Assembly: GCF_019112545.1 (NCBI RefSeq)
Contig: NW_025064885.1
Location: 372,001-436,000 of the forward strand
DNA: 64,000 nt
Direction of reading: 5' to 3'
From: Guyanagaster necrorhizus
Taxonomy: Eukaryota; Basidiomycota; Agaricomycetes; Agaricales; Physalacriaceae
Made by a program: the position numbers and the translations under genes. Numbering within the stretch: the first letter of the stretch is position 1; each line of letters begins with the position of its first letter. Positions 1 through 10,881 of the stretch are shown in pieces. The notes under the pieces were generated by a model that worked only from the letters and a program-made list of their open reading frames with translations, searched no databases and was not told the origin of the DNA.

Positions 1-104
1 CTAACAGTGTACTCTATTAGGTATAGTGAATACAACACTGTGTTTCTGCTTATTGCTATGCTGTGTGAGGTCTACATTATAGCTAACAGTGTACTCTATT
101 AGGT
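1..104. repeat. 22-bp direct repeat, two copies 82 bp apart
   Basis: The same 22 bases (beginning ctaacagtgtac and ending attaggt) occur at 1-22 and at 83-104. The first copy touches the window edge, so the array may extend to the left. No function is evident. Confidence 0.8.
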
Positions 105-476
105 GCTATGAATGTGCATCACTTTTTTAGAGCCCTGTAGCCTGATGCTCAAATGCCATATTTAGTAGATACTTTCTGAACTCAGAGTTGGTGTAAAGAA
201 ATAATGGCCAGGCTGGGAACATACATCCACTGTATTTATATTCTTTTTATGAAACATTGGCAGAAGATGCACAGAGCTCATCATGACTTATGCCACTACT
301 TGAAATTCTGGAAAGAGAAATGAGAAAATAATATCCTTTAATGAGCAATGCAAGACTAAAGATATGGAGTACTTGGACATTCATCTCTAAACCTGTTGTA
401 CCCTCTGGATGCAGAAAAATCTTCAAGTTATCCTATTGAATTTACTTAATGAGACAAAGCACTCTGAGTTACAATA

Positions 477-650
477 TTATAGAATTGGATTTCTCTCATA
501 GTTTATTGTCATTAGCAAAAAGAGGAAAACCACACTTGAATGTGTGTGAAGTCTGATAGCATCAGAATCAGAAAGAATTCCATACACAGATTTTCCTAGT
601 GTGAGCTGAAACACCTTGAAACCAGCCTTGTGTAGGTACTCAGTAGCCAT
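477..650 (-). pseudogene. Protein-like fragment, possible exon of a degraded host gene
   Basis: An ATG-initiated frame of 57 codons runs from 650 to a TAA at 477-479. It has protein-like composition (for example MATEYLHKAGFKVFQLTLG near the start, then a hydrophobic VVFLFLLMT stretch). It lies next to element A and on the same strand as another protein-like frame at 8806-9081, just beyond A. The two may be exons of one host gene that A interrupted. I do not recognise the family. It could also be chance, since the frame is short. Confidence 0.3.
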
Positions 651-682
651 TGGCAGTAGAATAGAGAGTCATATTCAGAAAG

Positions 683-1107
683 TGTTAGGCCCAAGTGTCA
701 CATGAGCAAAACCACATGATAAATGGCTGTCTCTTTGCACTTCAAGAGATCAGCTGAGTTCACAGAGTTGGTCTTCCTTCTGTATGACTCAAGGTCTGTG
801 ATAGACTTGAGGTAGAATGGTAGTTATAAACTTTAGCTTGAAGCTGGAGTTTTACCAGCAAGAGCTGTGGTCCTTAAATACAGTTTCTGTCATACTAATA
901 ATATGCTACTGCTAATTGTGTTTCTCAGTGCTATGGTGCCTATTGTCTTTCGTTGTTGTTACCATACATAAAAGGTCGATTGTGTGTCCTCAGGTGTCGG
1001 TTGTCATTGATGATGAACAGGCTGATTATGATGACTAAGCCTTTCTCACTACTTCTGACTAAGTATAAATAGAGGTAAAAGGAGAAAAAGAGGGAAAATT
1101 TGTAACA
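683..1107 (-). repeat. Element A 3' LTR
   Basis: It begins TGTTAGGCCC and ends GTAACA, and matches 8248-8671 along its length. On the minus strand it has U3 first, with the family block CCTCTATTTATACTTAGTCA near the 5' end, then the R segment complementary to the primer-binding site. The U5 hairpin at 730-749 has stem TCTCTT/AAGAGA. Confidence 0.93.
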
Positions 1108-1140
1108 TTACCTCCTCCTTAAGACCATCGTCCCAATGGC
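1108..1140 (-). promoter_or_regulatory. Element A polypurine tract and post-pol hairpin
   Basis: On the minus strand the sequence just before the 3' LTR is AAGGAGGAGGTAA, a purine run placed where plus-strand DNA synthesis is primed. Between it and the pol stop lies a short inverted repeat (CCATTG, loop GGA, CGATGG at 1125-1139), one base away from a perfect stem. The same layout recurs in B, E, G, H and J. Confidence 0.75.
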
Positions 1141-4100
1141 TTAATTTAGGAATAGTTTATAGTCGCGTATGGCATCCTCGGCATTCATGTATTTCTCATT
1201 TATCTATTGGTTGGATTCTGGTCCATATTCTTTCTAACTGACGAGATAGTTCACAGTTGTTGTCATCCCCCTCCCTTTTGCCTTGACTTTTCATAGTTTG
1301 TGATTAAAGACCTGGTCAATTTCATAATATTCTTTGTCATCAATGAGGTCTGGCAGTGGAGATAATGGCTGTTGTTGATTTGGAAATGCAGAGGTGATGT
1401 ACAGCATCAGGAGGACTTCATTGAACGTGTCATGAATTTTTCAGGAAGAGAGTAGTTTCAGTTTATATGCTGCTGCCCTGACCTTGGCAATTATGCTAAA
1501 AGGCCCTGTACATTTATCAGAGAGTTTCTATTTGGGATGTGACAGGTGTAAGTTTGTGGTGTCTAACCAGACTTAGTCATAGGGGTTGTAAGTATGGGAA
1601 GGCTGGCAATGCTTGTCAAATTGTGCCTTCATAGTTGTCATGGCCTTTTCTAGTGCTGTCTTTGTTTCCATGTGTATTTTTGCCATTTCCGAGGTGAAAT
1701 CTGCAGCTGCTGGGGTCAAAGACTGGTGCCACATTGATTGGGTGACATTGGAATGGCAGCCGTAGTTTACAAACAAGAGGGTTTTCTCTGTTACAGAGTG
1801 AATCTGATTATTGTGTTGGAAAATGGCAAGCACTAGCTACTCTACCCAGTCATCTTGTCGGTAGTTGATGAAAAGTCATAAGTACTTTTCGACTTCCTGG
1901 TTTGCCCATTCTGTTTGTCCATCTGTTTGCGAGTGATATGCTGTGGATGCATTTCTCGTGATGTTTAGCAGTCGATACAAGTTGTCAAGAAATTTGGAGA
2001 CGAATTGAGGGCCTCTGTCAGAGATCATGACTTGAGGCATTCCGTATTTTGCATAGACTTCATCTTATAGGATTTTTGCCCACTCTTCTGATGTCAGTTC
2101 AGTGGAGCAGGATACGGAAATGATCGCTTTGGAGAAGCAATCGACAATAACAAGAATGGCATCATAGCCACTACATTCAGATAATCTAGTAATCATATCC
2201 ACAGAGATGTGGGTCCATGGGCATGTTGATACCTCATTCAGGTGCAATGGGATCTTCCTTGCTTGCATGACAGCTTTTCCCTGTTGACAGACCTCACACA
2301 CTTTGACATATGTGATGATGTCCTTCCTCATTTTGGGCCACCAATATTCTCATAGTATGAGCTCTTTGGTTTTGGTGATGCTGGAGTGTCTAGCAGTTGC
2401 GTGATTGTGACAAGTGGCAATGATTTCACCATGTAGACTTTGATCCCTGGGGATGTAGATCCTTTCATCATAACAAATTAGTCCTTTCTCCTTTATCATC
2501 CCTCATTTGTGATTGAAAGATGAGGTGATCTCTTGATCCCACTTGTTGGGGTCCCATATCGCACTTTTGATTTGCTCATGGATTTCCTCTTCAGTTGGCA
2601 TGATCATGGCCCTGAAGTGTTCAGGTCATAACAGTGTTACTCCTATATTATCAGCTTCTCCCTGATCATGATCTGCCCATCGAGATAGGAGATTGGCCTT
2701 TTTGTTCACCATCCCTGCCTTGTAGTGTAAGGTGTATTGGTATTGGCTGAGCTCCATGACTCATCAGGCTTGCTGTCGATTTAACTTCTGAGGTTGTCAG
2801 AAGTATTGGAGGTTCTGGTGATCCATCCATACTTTGAAGACTTTAGAAGCCCCAATCAAATAATGCCGCCATTCTTCTAAGGCAAGCATGATGGTGAGCA
2901 ACTCTTTGTCATAGATCTCATAGTTTCTTTCTGTGATTGTGAGTGCCTTTGAAAAGAATGCAACCAGACACCATTTTCCATCTTGTTCCTGTGAGAGAAC
3001 TGCTCCTATTGCCTCCTTACTGGAGTCTGCTTCCACTTGGAACCTTTCCTCCTGAGATAGTATGGCCAGTATGACATCTTTGGCTAGTCGTCGCTTCAGA
3101 TTGTCAAATGTGGTCTGCTGGGAGGGGCCTCAATTCTAGAGGGTGTTTCTGATAAGCTGGGTCATTGGTTGAACTATCTTGCTGTAATCCTGGATGAACT
3201 GCTGATAGAAGTTTGTGAAGCTGAGAAAGGATTGTAGCTCCTTTTTCTTTGTGGATTCTGGCCACTTGACTATCCCTGCTACTTTGATGGGGTCCATCCA
3301 AATACTCCCTTCACTGATTATTACCCCAAGGTATTCTGTCTTGAGTACCTCAAATTCACACTTCTCAGCTTTGAGGAACAGTTTATGTTTTCTCATGAGG
3401 GTGAGTACTTGCCTCATCAGTCTCCAGTGCTCCTCCTTTGTGTGCAACATGATTAAAATGTCATCCAAATAGATCGTAACCTTCTTGGTGGTGATGAGAT
3501 CTTTGAATATGTTATTCATCATCCACTGGAATGTGGCAGGAGAATTGGTCAGGCCAAAGAACATGATGGTGGGCTTGAACAGTCCCCGATTCATTCTGAA
3601 GGTGGCCTTTCATTTGTCTCTCTCCTTGATTCAGACGTTGTTATATTCCCAGCAGACATCGAGCTTGGTGTAATACTTGGCTCCTCAGAGTTTATCCATC
3701 AATTCTGAGATAAGGGGGAGGAGATATTGATTTTTGATCATCATCTCATTTAGCTTCTGATAGTCCTGTACTGGATGGAGCTTGCCATCTTTCTTTTTTA
3801 CAAAGAAGAACAGCGATGCCATAGGGGATTTTGATGGCTTAATTCAGCTGCTCGATAGGTTCTTGTCGAGGAATTTATCTAGCTCTTGTTGCTCCTGATG
3901 ACTGAGGGGGTAGATTTTACAGTCGAGGTTGACATTTGAATTCAGGACCAGTTCGATCACATGATCCCAGGGTTTTGGGGCAGAGAGCTCGTCAAAACTC
4001 TCTTTGTCGAAGAGGTCTTGGTAGTCCTACATCCAATCAGACACCATTTCTTTGAATGTCTTTTCCTCTTGCCTCTCATTAGCTTTTGCAGCCAAGTTGT

Positions 4101-4946
4101 TGGCATGATAGACTGCATAGATATGGGCCTCTTTTTGGAGATCAACGGTGAGAATGGTCTCCCCATCCTCCATTTCTTTGTCTCATCTATCCTCCAGGTC
4201 TTCGTCAGACAGTTCAAATGGAATTTTTCAGCATCGACACTGGGCAAAGGTGATTCATCTGGTTTTCCAGTTGATAAGCGGGTTGTGCCATATTAGCCAA
4301 TTGTGACCAAGGAACACCTCCTTAGTTCCGAGATTGGTTACGGCTAGGTCTATTCATTCAGTGTGATCTCTGATAGTGAGTCAGAGTTCAATAAACTCAG
4401 TAATTGTGCTGGCTTAGTTTCTTGTTCTATTGGCATTATACATCGGGATGGACGTGGCTGTGATCCTTGTCGAGAGATTGTTTTTGGTGACGAAGGCAGA
4501 TTTATCAAGCTTTCGGTGCAACCACTGTCAAGAAGGGCAGTGACCGAGTATGTGGATCAAGACATTAGGGTCTCGACCTGTGCTTTGATGGTTAGGTCTC
4601 TGCCTAGAGTCTTGGCACGTCGTATGAACTTTCAGGGTCCATGTAGTTCATCAAGCCACTCGAGTGCCCTACTTCATTCAGTGTTTTTTACTCCACTTAT
4701 TACTTCATTAGTGACTTCATCAGTTTGGGTTCAGTGTATCCAGGCCTTGAGTGTGGCTCTTGCTATGGCGACATCCTTGGCTTCTTTGATGGCCCTCCAG
4801 ATCCATTCAGTAGCAAATGACTTGAGCCAGCTTGGGGAGCTCTCTGCTCTTATTTGGCTATCTAGCATTTGAGTTTTTTCTCATGATTCAGTGGTGTACA
4901 GAATAGTTGGTCTGGATATATTCGAATGCATATGTAGTGATGACAC
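1141..4946 (-). pseudogene. Element A pol (PR-RT-RNase H-IN-chromodomain), decayed
   Basis: Reading down the minus strand, the following can be seen. A degraded aspartic protease region lies near 4400-4560. RT spans about 3136-3900 with an intact YLDD catalytic box (IYLDDILIM near 3450). RNase H lies near 2797-3036 (EADSSKEAIGAVLSQEQDG). The integrase zinc region, with CEVCQ at about 2280, and core (ISVDMITRLSECSGYDAI) lie near 2065-2331. The integrase C-terminus with KTLLFVNYGCH is near 1573-1833, and a chromodomain (EYYEIDQVFNHKL, then EYGPESNQ) is at about 1144-1330. Pol stops at 1141-1143. Multiple TGA/TAG codons and frameshifts interrupt it. The start is placed by homology to the ATG of H pol; here that codon is GTG. 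Confidence 0.85.
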
Positions 4947-5032
4947 GAGTGTAACTACAGGAGTAGCATAAGTCCGATCAACAGCTGGAGTTTGCACACC
5001 TTCAGATGGTTTAGCCAGATCAGTGGAATTGC

Positions 5033-6810
5033 TCACTGGCTGGCCCCATCTTTTACTTCCTCGACCTTGGTTTCCTTTTCCAGGTCTTCCTCTTCTTTTT
5101 GTAACTCGGCAATCTATGCTCATATGTCTTTGCAAGTTCTCTTCTTCTTTGGGCAGTCTTTTGACATGTGCCTCTTCTATCCACAGTTAAAGCACTTTCT
5201 TTTCTTTTTCTACCTGTCAATGTCCATCGGTTTTCCTGCCCCGGTGTATGTAGTGTCGGTCCCAGTTTTCTGGCTCTCATAGGTCGATGCCTTCGAGAGC
5301 CCTGATGATTTCCCAGCAGTTTGCTCCAACTTGTTCAGGGTTGGCAGGGTCAGTTTCTTGGTATACTCCTGCAACATCAATGATTCTGCTTTCTGCCTTT
5401 GTCGTTCCTTGTACATCTCGATGATCCATTTCTTTCACTCATCATAACCGACTGGTATCAACATTTTGACATCCATAGCAGAGATCATCGTGAGGTATAA
5501 AGGAGAGACTCCTCTTTTGAGGGCTTCAACCATTCGGCCATTGTTGGCTGTATCCTCCTGAATTCCTGCCAATTTGGTGAGCCTTTCGAGCTTGTCGAAG
5601 TAGTCCATAGCTGCCTTATCTCCCATCTTGTACTCCTTGATCTTTTGTTTGTGTACTTCTTGTACCACCAGATCAATGAACTTATTGTTGATCATTTGTT
5701 TGAAGGTCAGTCATGACAGGTATCAATAATGTTCTCTCATGGTTGATCGAAAGTTCAGGGAAAGGAGGATCCATCATATCTTCATCTTCTCTTCTAAGTA
5801 AGAGGTGGCGAAGACCACCTTATTCATATCCGTTCCAAGGTACTCAGTGTATACCTTGAAGTACTGTTCACAGTCGACAAGAAAGCGATTTATATCATCG
5901 GAGGCCCCCTTAAAAGGTTGGAGCTTTCATAATAGATCAGGTTGGCACTGAAGGACAGCCATATCATGGGGCAAGGAACCTATTGGGTTGGGATATTCAT
6001 TGAAAGGGGGCAGTGCCACTCATTGGGTGGCCCAGGGAACAAATGTAAAGAGCTGTCATCTGCGACTGGACTTCCAGGAGAGGGTTTGGTTTTTTTGATG
6101 ATAATCTCATTCTATATAGTGAATCCGAGTTGGATAGCCTCTGGATCATCTCAGACTGGTTCTTTCCCTGTTCCACTTGCTTTGGCCTCATCAGAGAGTG
6201 GCTGTCCTCTGAGAAGGCAGGCTTCTTTCCCAGTCTATGGGTTTCGATAACCAATCGGCTTGTCTGATGGCCATGGTTGGCTCCTGGTTAGCTGCATTGC
6301 CATGGTTTCAGCTGATATATCAGAGCACGAAAAGGTGCTGCAGAATGAGGGGGCAGTGTATATGGCTCACTTTGATGGTGTTGGTGGTGTTTTCAGCATG
6401 GGGTATACTCATGCCGATATGGGGTATGCCAGCAGCCATTGAATCTAGTCTTTGGAGTGTTATTGATTGTATTGAGTTGCAGCATAGTCTGTTGCTATGT
6501 GCTTCAGGATTTCTGTTTGTTGGTCAGTCTCGGAATGTAAATATAATTGTCCTATTTGCAATGCTACCTAGGTAGCATTGTGCCATAAGAAATTCACCCC
6601 TCAGTAGTAGTACTCTTGGTACTCCTGCATTCTGGCCTTTGCTATCTTCTGTTCCAGTTCTTCTTTATCTGTCATTTCTACTATCCCTAGTCCTATGATC
6701 CCTCTAGGGTGGGGTGGGTCACTGCTTTCAGTTTCCTCCTCCTCTGTAGCCTCATCATCCTCTTCCTCTTTGAGGAGAGAAGCGGTGAGTGGAGCATAGG
6801 GTTCCACATC
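5033..6810 (-). pseudogene. Element A gag, decayed
   Basis: Structural protein of the retrotransposon particle. The N-terminal acidic block (DKEELEQKIAKARMQEYQEYYY, 6601-6807) matches the same block in H and G. The capsid-like part with KQKIKEYKMGDKAAMDYFDKLERL lies near 5435-5695. A CCHC knuckle followed by a Lys-rich tail is at about 5100-5200. The stop is a TGA at 5033-5035, at the same place as in H. The frame is broken by stops, and pol lies in another frame downstream. Confidence 0.8.
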
Positions 6811-8191
6811 CTCTCTTAGTTGTATTATCGTTATGCTGCCCTAGCTGTGTGCTTGGCCCAGTGGTTGCAGAACCTGGTGTATAGTTATAGGCTGCGAGGG
6901 TTCGTGTGCTGATGTCAGAGTCGTATTGGTTTCTGCCAGTAGCTCATGCCACCTCCACTCACTCATGATAGAGGTAGATGTTCTGTCTATAGTCATTGTT
7001 GATAAGCTGACTAACAACCTGACTTCTGAGAAATCCTCGGAGGGCACAGGCAGGGATGTGGGCATTACTGGGGACTCGAAGTCCGTAGTGTCTGAGAATG
7101 GACTTGTTGCTCCCAATGGCAGAGTCTGTGCTGGGTGTCTTTTGGGAAGAGAGATATTCAGGGGTCAGAGGGCTGTGGAAGTCAAGTCTTCGAGTACAGT
7201 CTGCTCGATACTCTGGAGTTCCACTCCTAGAGGAGCTAGGTTCTCAGAAGACCAGAGTCGAGAGAGAGCCATCTGCATATATGGGGGCAAGGACACTCTG
7301 GACTTCGGGTCGAAGTCCATACCAATTGGTGATATTGGCCCTGGTGAGTCAGTCTCTTTCGACTTTGTGCTGGCGATCTCAGTTTTGCTTGTTGAGCTGG
7401 GCAGCTGTTCTTCTCTGGAGCTCCTCCTCACTGTGATCCTCATGTTCTCTATGTACTGGCTGCGGGTTATGCTGCCTATGTTCTTCTTGTCAGATGGCAT
7501 CACTATAATTGAAGGGAATAGTAAGGTCCCAGATGGGGAAGTACTGGTGAATGGTTTCTTCCTATACTCATCATCATTGCTCTTCATTGTTCTGGGGGTT
7601 CCCCTCTATCCGAGGGCTGACTCCAGTTGTGGGGGCAGGGCTGTGAGGCTGGCTTTGAAGAGTCGAGGGTCAGGATCATCGAGCCAGCTGAGCAGCATCG
7701 AGAGAGTCCCTGGCATGATCGGCAATCCCATAGGTTTGGGGGGCTGTAGATAGATCAGGAGAGGGAGACTGCTCAAAAAAGTCCATTGGGAGGTCCTGGT
7801 CTTCACCATGGAGGACCGCATTCGGTATGAAGATGCCACATCCCCTTGGGATGCCAGGGTGCTGGTTTCTGAGTTGGGAGGAGCGCTGTCCTCCTGCTTC
7901 TTCTTCACTATTCCTCAGATGTGAGCCGCTAGGTCTGGCTTCTGGGGGCTAGTAGATCGTTCATCTAGATTCAGGGATGTCATGTAGAGGGAGGTCTGGG
8001 GTTACATTTTGTAGGATTTTGTGGATACGTAAAAATTCGTTGTAATGTCTGAGGGCCCAAGCGGTGATTGAATGGTGTTCCTGGCACAGCTGAATGATCA
8101 CCAACAATCCTATCAATGTTCTGACAATGGAAGAGAGGAGTTTGAAAAACTTGTGATCAAAGTTCAGATCAGTAGAGATAGTGGAGGGCAT
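6811..8191 (-). pseudogene. Element A ORF1 (hydrophobic N-terminus, unknown function), decayed
   Basis: ATG at 8189-8191, placed as in H. The first 30 residues hold a hydrophobic segment (FFKLLSSIVRTLIGLLVII), followed by SITAWALRHYNEF and NVTPDLPLHDI. Further blocks shared with H include ETIHQYFPIWDLTIPFNYSD near 7540 and LRHYGLRVPSNAHIPACAL near 7070. The frame is -1 relative to Gag, the same offset as in G and H. I do not recognise this protein. It could be an extra N-terminal Gag part or a membrane-linked accessory protein. The boundary with gag is approximate because both frames are largely open across the region. Confidence 0.65.
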
Positions 8192-8233
8192 TTGGTTTTT
8201 CAGCACAATTGGGCTTGAGAAAGGGAAGGTACA

Positions 8234-8246
8234 GCTTTGAGCTAAT
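8234..8246 (-). promoter_or_regulatory. Element A self-complementary primer-binding site
   Basis: One base inside the 5' LTR the minus strand reads TTAGCTCAAAGCT. The LTR R segment in this copy reads AGCTTCAAGCTAA. The pair is complementary except at one former CpG, which became TG on one side and CA on the other. There is no TGG as expected for a tRNA 3' end. Confidence 0.75.
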
Positions 8247-8247
8247 T

Positions 8248-8671
8248 ATTAGACTCAAGTGTCACATGAGCAAAACCATGTGATAAATGGCCGTCCCTTT
8301 GCACTTCAAGGGATCAGCTGAGTTCATGGAGTTGGTCTTCCTTCTGTATGACTCAAGGTCTGTGGTAGACTCGAGGTAGAATGATAGTTATAAACTTTAG
8401 CTTGAAGCTGGGGTTTTACCAGCAAGAGCTGTGGTCCTTAAATACAGTTTCTGTCATACTAATAATATGCTACTGCTAATTGTGTTTTTCAGTGCTATGG
8501 TGTCCATTGTCCTTCATTATCATTACCATACATAAAAGGTCGATTGTGTGTTTTCAGGCATTAGTTATTGTCAATGATGAACAGGCTGATTGTGATGACT
8601 AAGCCTTTCTCACCACTTCTGACTAAGCATAAATAGGAGTAAAAGGAGAAAAAGAGGGAAAATTCGTAACA
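8248..8671 (-). repeat. Element A 5' LTR
   Basis: It begins TATTAGACTC and ends TTCGTAACA. The minus-strand U3 holds the family block TTTATGCTTAGTCA and a TATTTAAGG promoter-like box, followed by the R start CAGCTTCAAGC. The U5 hairpin is at 8294-8313 with stem TCCCTT/AAGGGA and an 8-nt loop. Confidence 0.93.
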
Positions 8672-8676
8672 GAAAG

Positions 8677-9119
8677 AAAGAGATGAAAAGATAGGTTCTA
8701 GTCTATGTACAGTAGATACTTATATACTAGTATTCTAATAGGTGGCATATGTGAGTAAGTCAAATGATAAAGGTAATAATGATAAAGACAATCTAAAGGA
8801 AGTAATTAATAGAGATAATGTAATAGACTCAGCTGAGACTTCTTGTGAAAAACAATGGATGCATACAGTGACATGAAATCCTCTACACTGGATCCAATTG
8901 TTCTTGGCTGCTTGTGCATTAGCTTGAGGTTAAGTAGAGTTTCCACATGCATCACTGAGCAGTGCATCTAATCTAGTACTTGAGCAAAATCTGTCACATT
9001 CTCCATCAGCACTCTATTGCTATGGACAAAAGGCATTTGATTGATGGCTGCTGTGATGATAGTGCTTAGGGACAATAAGTCACAAAAAAGATGAAGAAAT
9101 CATAAAAAGTATTAGATGT
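8677..9119. other. Host flank between elements A and B
   Basis: This continues the sequence left at 677. It contains one protein-like frame on the minus strand (8806-9081). The last five bases, gatgt, form the target duplication of element B, whose partner after B is aatgt. Nothing else is recognised. Confidence 0.6.
8806..9081 (-). pseudogene. Protein-like fragment, possible exon of a degraded host gene
   Basis: The minus strand has a frame of about 90 codons ending in TAA at 8806-8808, with one internal TAG. Its composition is protein-like, for example AAINQMPFVHSNRVLMENV, then TDFAQVLD, the stop, and MHCSVMHVETLLNLKLMHK. It has no similarity to the retroelement proteins here. It lies on the same strand as the fragment at 477-650 and becomes adjacent to it once element A is removed. 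Function unknown. Confidence 0.4.
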
Positions 9120-9577
9120 TATTACAATTTTTCCACTTTTATTCTCATTTTCACAGTATTAACCTCTATTTATGCTTAGTCAGAGCATCTATACTAGTGC
9201 TTAGAACCATGAAACAATTTTAGTCAGCATAATTGGCCATTGTCTCTTGACTCATAGCAATGCTCTGACAATAGCACAACAAGCCTTTTATAGGCAACAC
9301 CACCTCACCAGGACAATAAATACTATAGCACAGACACTCACAATTAGTAGTAATATATTTAGTGACAGACCTAAAAGTATATAAGTAGCATAGACAGCAT
9401 CATATATCCCTAGTCTCAAACTATCCTTTATCATATCCACTTATCTGAGTCTACCTATATAGACCTTGAGATATAATATTCACAAATATCACATATTAGA
9501 CTCAGAAGTGATTGTATAAATGTGATACAGCTTTTATTTACCATATGATAGTGGATATGTATCACTTGGCTTTAACA
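9120..9577 (+). repeat. Element B 5' LTR
   Basis: It begins TATTACAATTTTTCC (TG to TA at the terminus) and ends TTTAACA. It shares with the other LTRs only the block AACCTCTATTTATGCTTAG and general layout. It matches 41683-42140 and has the same length. Confidence 0.9.
9378..9423 (+). promoter_or_regulatory. Element B promoter and predicted RNA start
   Basis: TATATAAG at 9378-9385 is a TATA box. Thirty-four bases from its first T, AGTCTCAAACTA (9412-9423) begins. This is the segment complementary to the primer-binding site just inside the LTR. In a self-primed element this would be the very 5' end of the genomic RNA, so the spacing fits transcription start. Confidence 0.65.
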
Positions 9578-9578
9578 A

Positions 9579-9591
9579 TTAGTTTGAGACT
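9579..9591 (+). promoter_or_regulatory. Element B self-complementary primer-binding site
   Basis: After one spacer base from the LTR the sequence is TTAGTTTGAGACT. Twelve bases are an exact reverse complement of AGTCTCAAACTA in the LTR. The pair differs from the AGCTTCGAGCTAA version of the main family on both sides. Confidence 0.75.
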
Positions 9592-9635
9592 TTTATTTTC
9601 CTTTCCTCATATCCATCATAAGTAAAGAAAATCAA

Positions 9636-10880
9636 ATGCCTGCTATTAACATTACTACTACTGATCTCACTAATAAATTCTTTAAGCTTCTAGCTTTGAT
9701 CATAGAAACACCTTTAGACTTATTAGCTGTTATCACTCTCTACTGCAGACATCAATGGATTACAGCTTGGGTAGTCAGGCACTACCAATCTTTTGTACAG
9801 ATATAGCAAATCTTATGTAATGTCACCTCCAATCACCTCCTTCATGACATCTCTCTCTCTACTTGAGCCTCTTTCCAGCCTGCATCTGGAGCTGTATCTG
9901 AAGCCAGGCCTAGTGGTATGAATAAAGAGAGTGTTTAAGAAGAAGAAGAATCCTGATCAGTCAGAACCTTTAGAATAGTTAGCCAAGATGATGAGCATCA
10001 TGGCATTACAGGATTCTGAAACTCATTCAATGTTCTAGTGCACATCCTATGAGTCCCACTCTCTATCTCTAACCATGAAGATGAAGATCTCTCCAATGGC
10101 TTCTTTGAGAAGTCACCATTCTCTGACTCTTTCACTACTCTTCATGAGCCCAGCATTGGAGATTATGCTAGAGACTCTATTGAAGATACTTGAAGAATTG
10201 CAATAGAGGGACACTTCAGATACATCACCCCTCAAGAAAGTTTCTCCTCTTCAGCCTTCAGTCCAGTCCCATTCTCCTCAAATATTAACTCTATACTTCC
10301 TAGATATGGGCTTTCACACATTCCTGATAATCTTAGAAGAGAGTATGAGAAGACAGAGTATGACTCTAACAGTGATGCTATCTATGACTGATTGGATCAG
10401 CTTGAGCAGGAATAACAGGCTGAAGAGCTCTACAAGCAAAGATTGGCTGAGCAGCAGAAAGAGTATAAGCATCTCCAATATACTGCTCAATATAGATAGT
10501 GGGAGCAGTAACAGCCCAACCACTATGGCCTCTATACAGAGACTAACAATGAAGATGATCTATAGTCTACTGACTATTAGACTAATGCCAAGGTCCTCAC
10601 TGCTGATGAGGCCTAAAACCTTGACAATAATAACTGAAAACCTCCTTTGCTGATCTATAAAGAGAGTACTAGTACCAGCAGCAGTACTTTCAACTCAGAA
10701 GTCAGTTCCATACTTGCTGGGTATGGAATCTGAGTACCACCAGAAGCTAGAGTTACTGAGCAGACTCTTTGACAATTTTTATATGGATGTATCACCACTC
10801 TCTTTCTCAATGACAACTTCTATTTAGACTTCCACTGATATAGCCAAGCAGTGGAGGAACACAGAGCATGAATAGGAGGC
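9636..10880 (+). pseudogene. Element B ORF1, decayed
   Basis: ATG at 9636. The start reads MPAINITTTDLTNKFFKLLA and continues into the hydrophobic run IIETPLDLLAVITL, then ITAWVVRHYQSFVQI, matching ORF1 of the other elements. A central charged part (YEKTEYDSNSDAIYD, EELYKQRLAEQQKEYKHLQY near 10350-10490) looks helical and may form a coiled coil. Stops TGA, TAA and TAG interrupt it, and a frame change occurs before 10325. Function unknown. Confidence 0.55.
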
Positions 10881-10881
10881 C

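Larger units (their letters stand above)
1..677. other. Host flank left of element A, no intact gene
   Basis: This stretch is outside every transposon I can delimit. It resumes at 8677 on the other side of element A, because the 5-bp duplication gaaag closes the gap. It has almost no CpG, like the dead elements, so it has been in a mutated or methylated environment. Apart from a tandem-like direct repeat at its start and one short protein-like reading frame on the minus strand, I recognise nothing in it. Confidence 0.6.
683..8671 (-). mobile_element. Element A: full-length Ty3/gypsy chromovirus, decayed
   Basis: LTRs of 425 and 424 bp bound a 7.1-kb interior. The host sequence gaaag is duplicated exactly at 678-682 and 8672-8676, so this is a complete, unrearranged insertion. 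The interior reads, on the minus strand, ORF1, Gag with CCHC knuckle, then Pol ending in a chromodomain. The two LTRs differ at scattered transitions and the coding frames carry many stops, so it is dead. It belongs to the same family as E, F, G, H, I and J. Its 5' LTR starts TATTAG instead of TGTTAG, consistent with a G to A change at the terminus. Confidence 0.95.

Noticed and set aside
6926..7753. 275-codon open frame on the plus strand
   Set aside because: It is antisense to the ORF1/Gag overlap of element A. Family comparison places the conserved protein blocks on the minus strand; the plus frame has low-complexity Ser/Leu/Gly composition.
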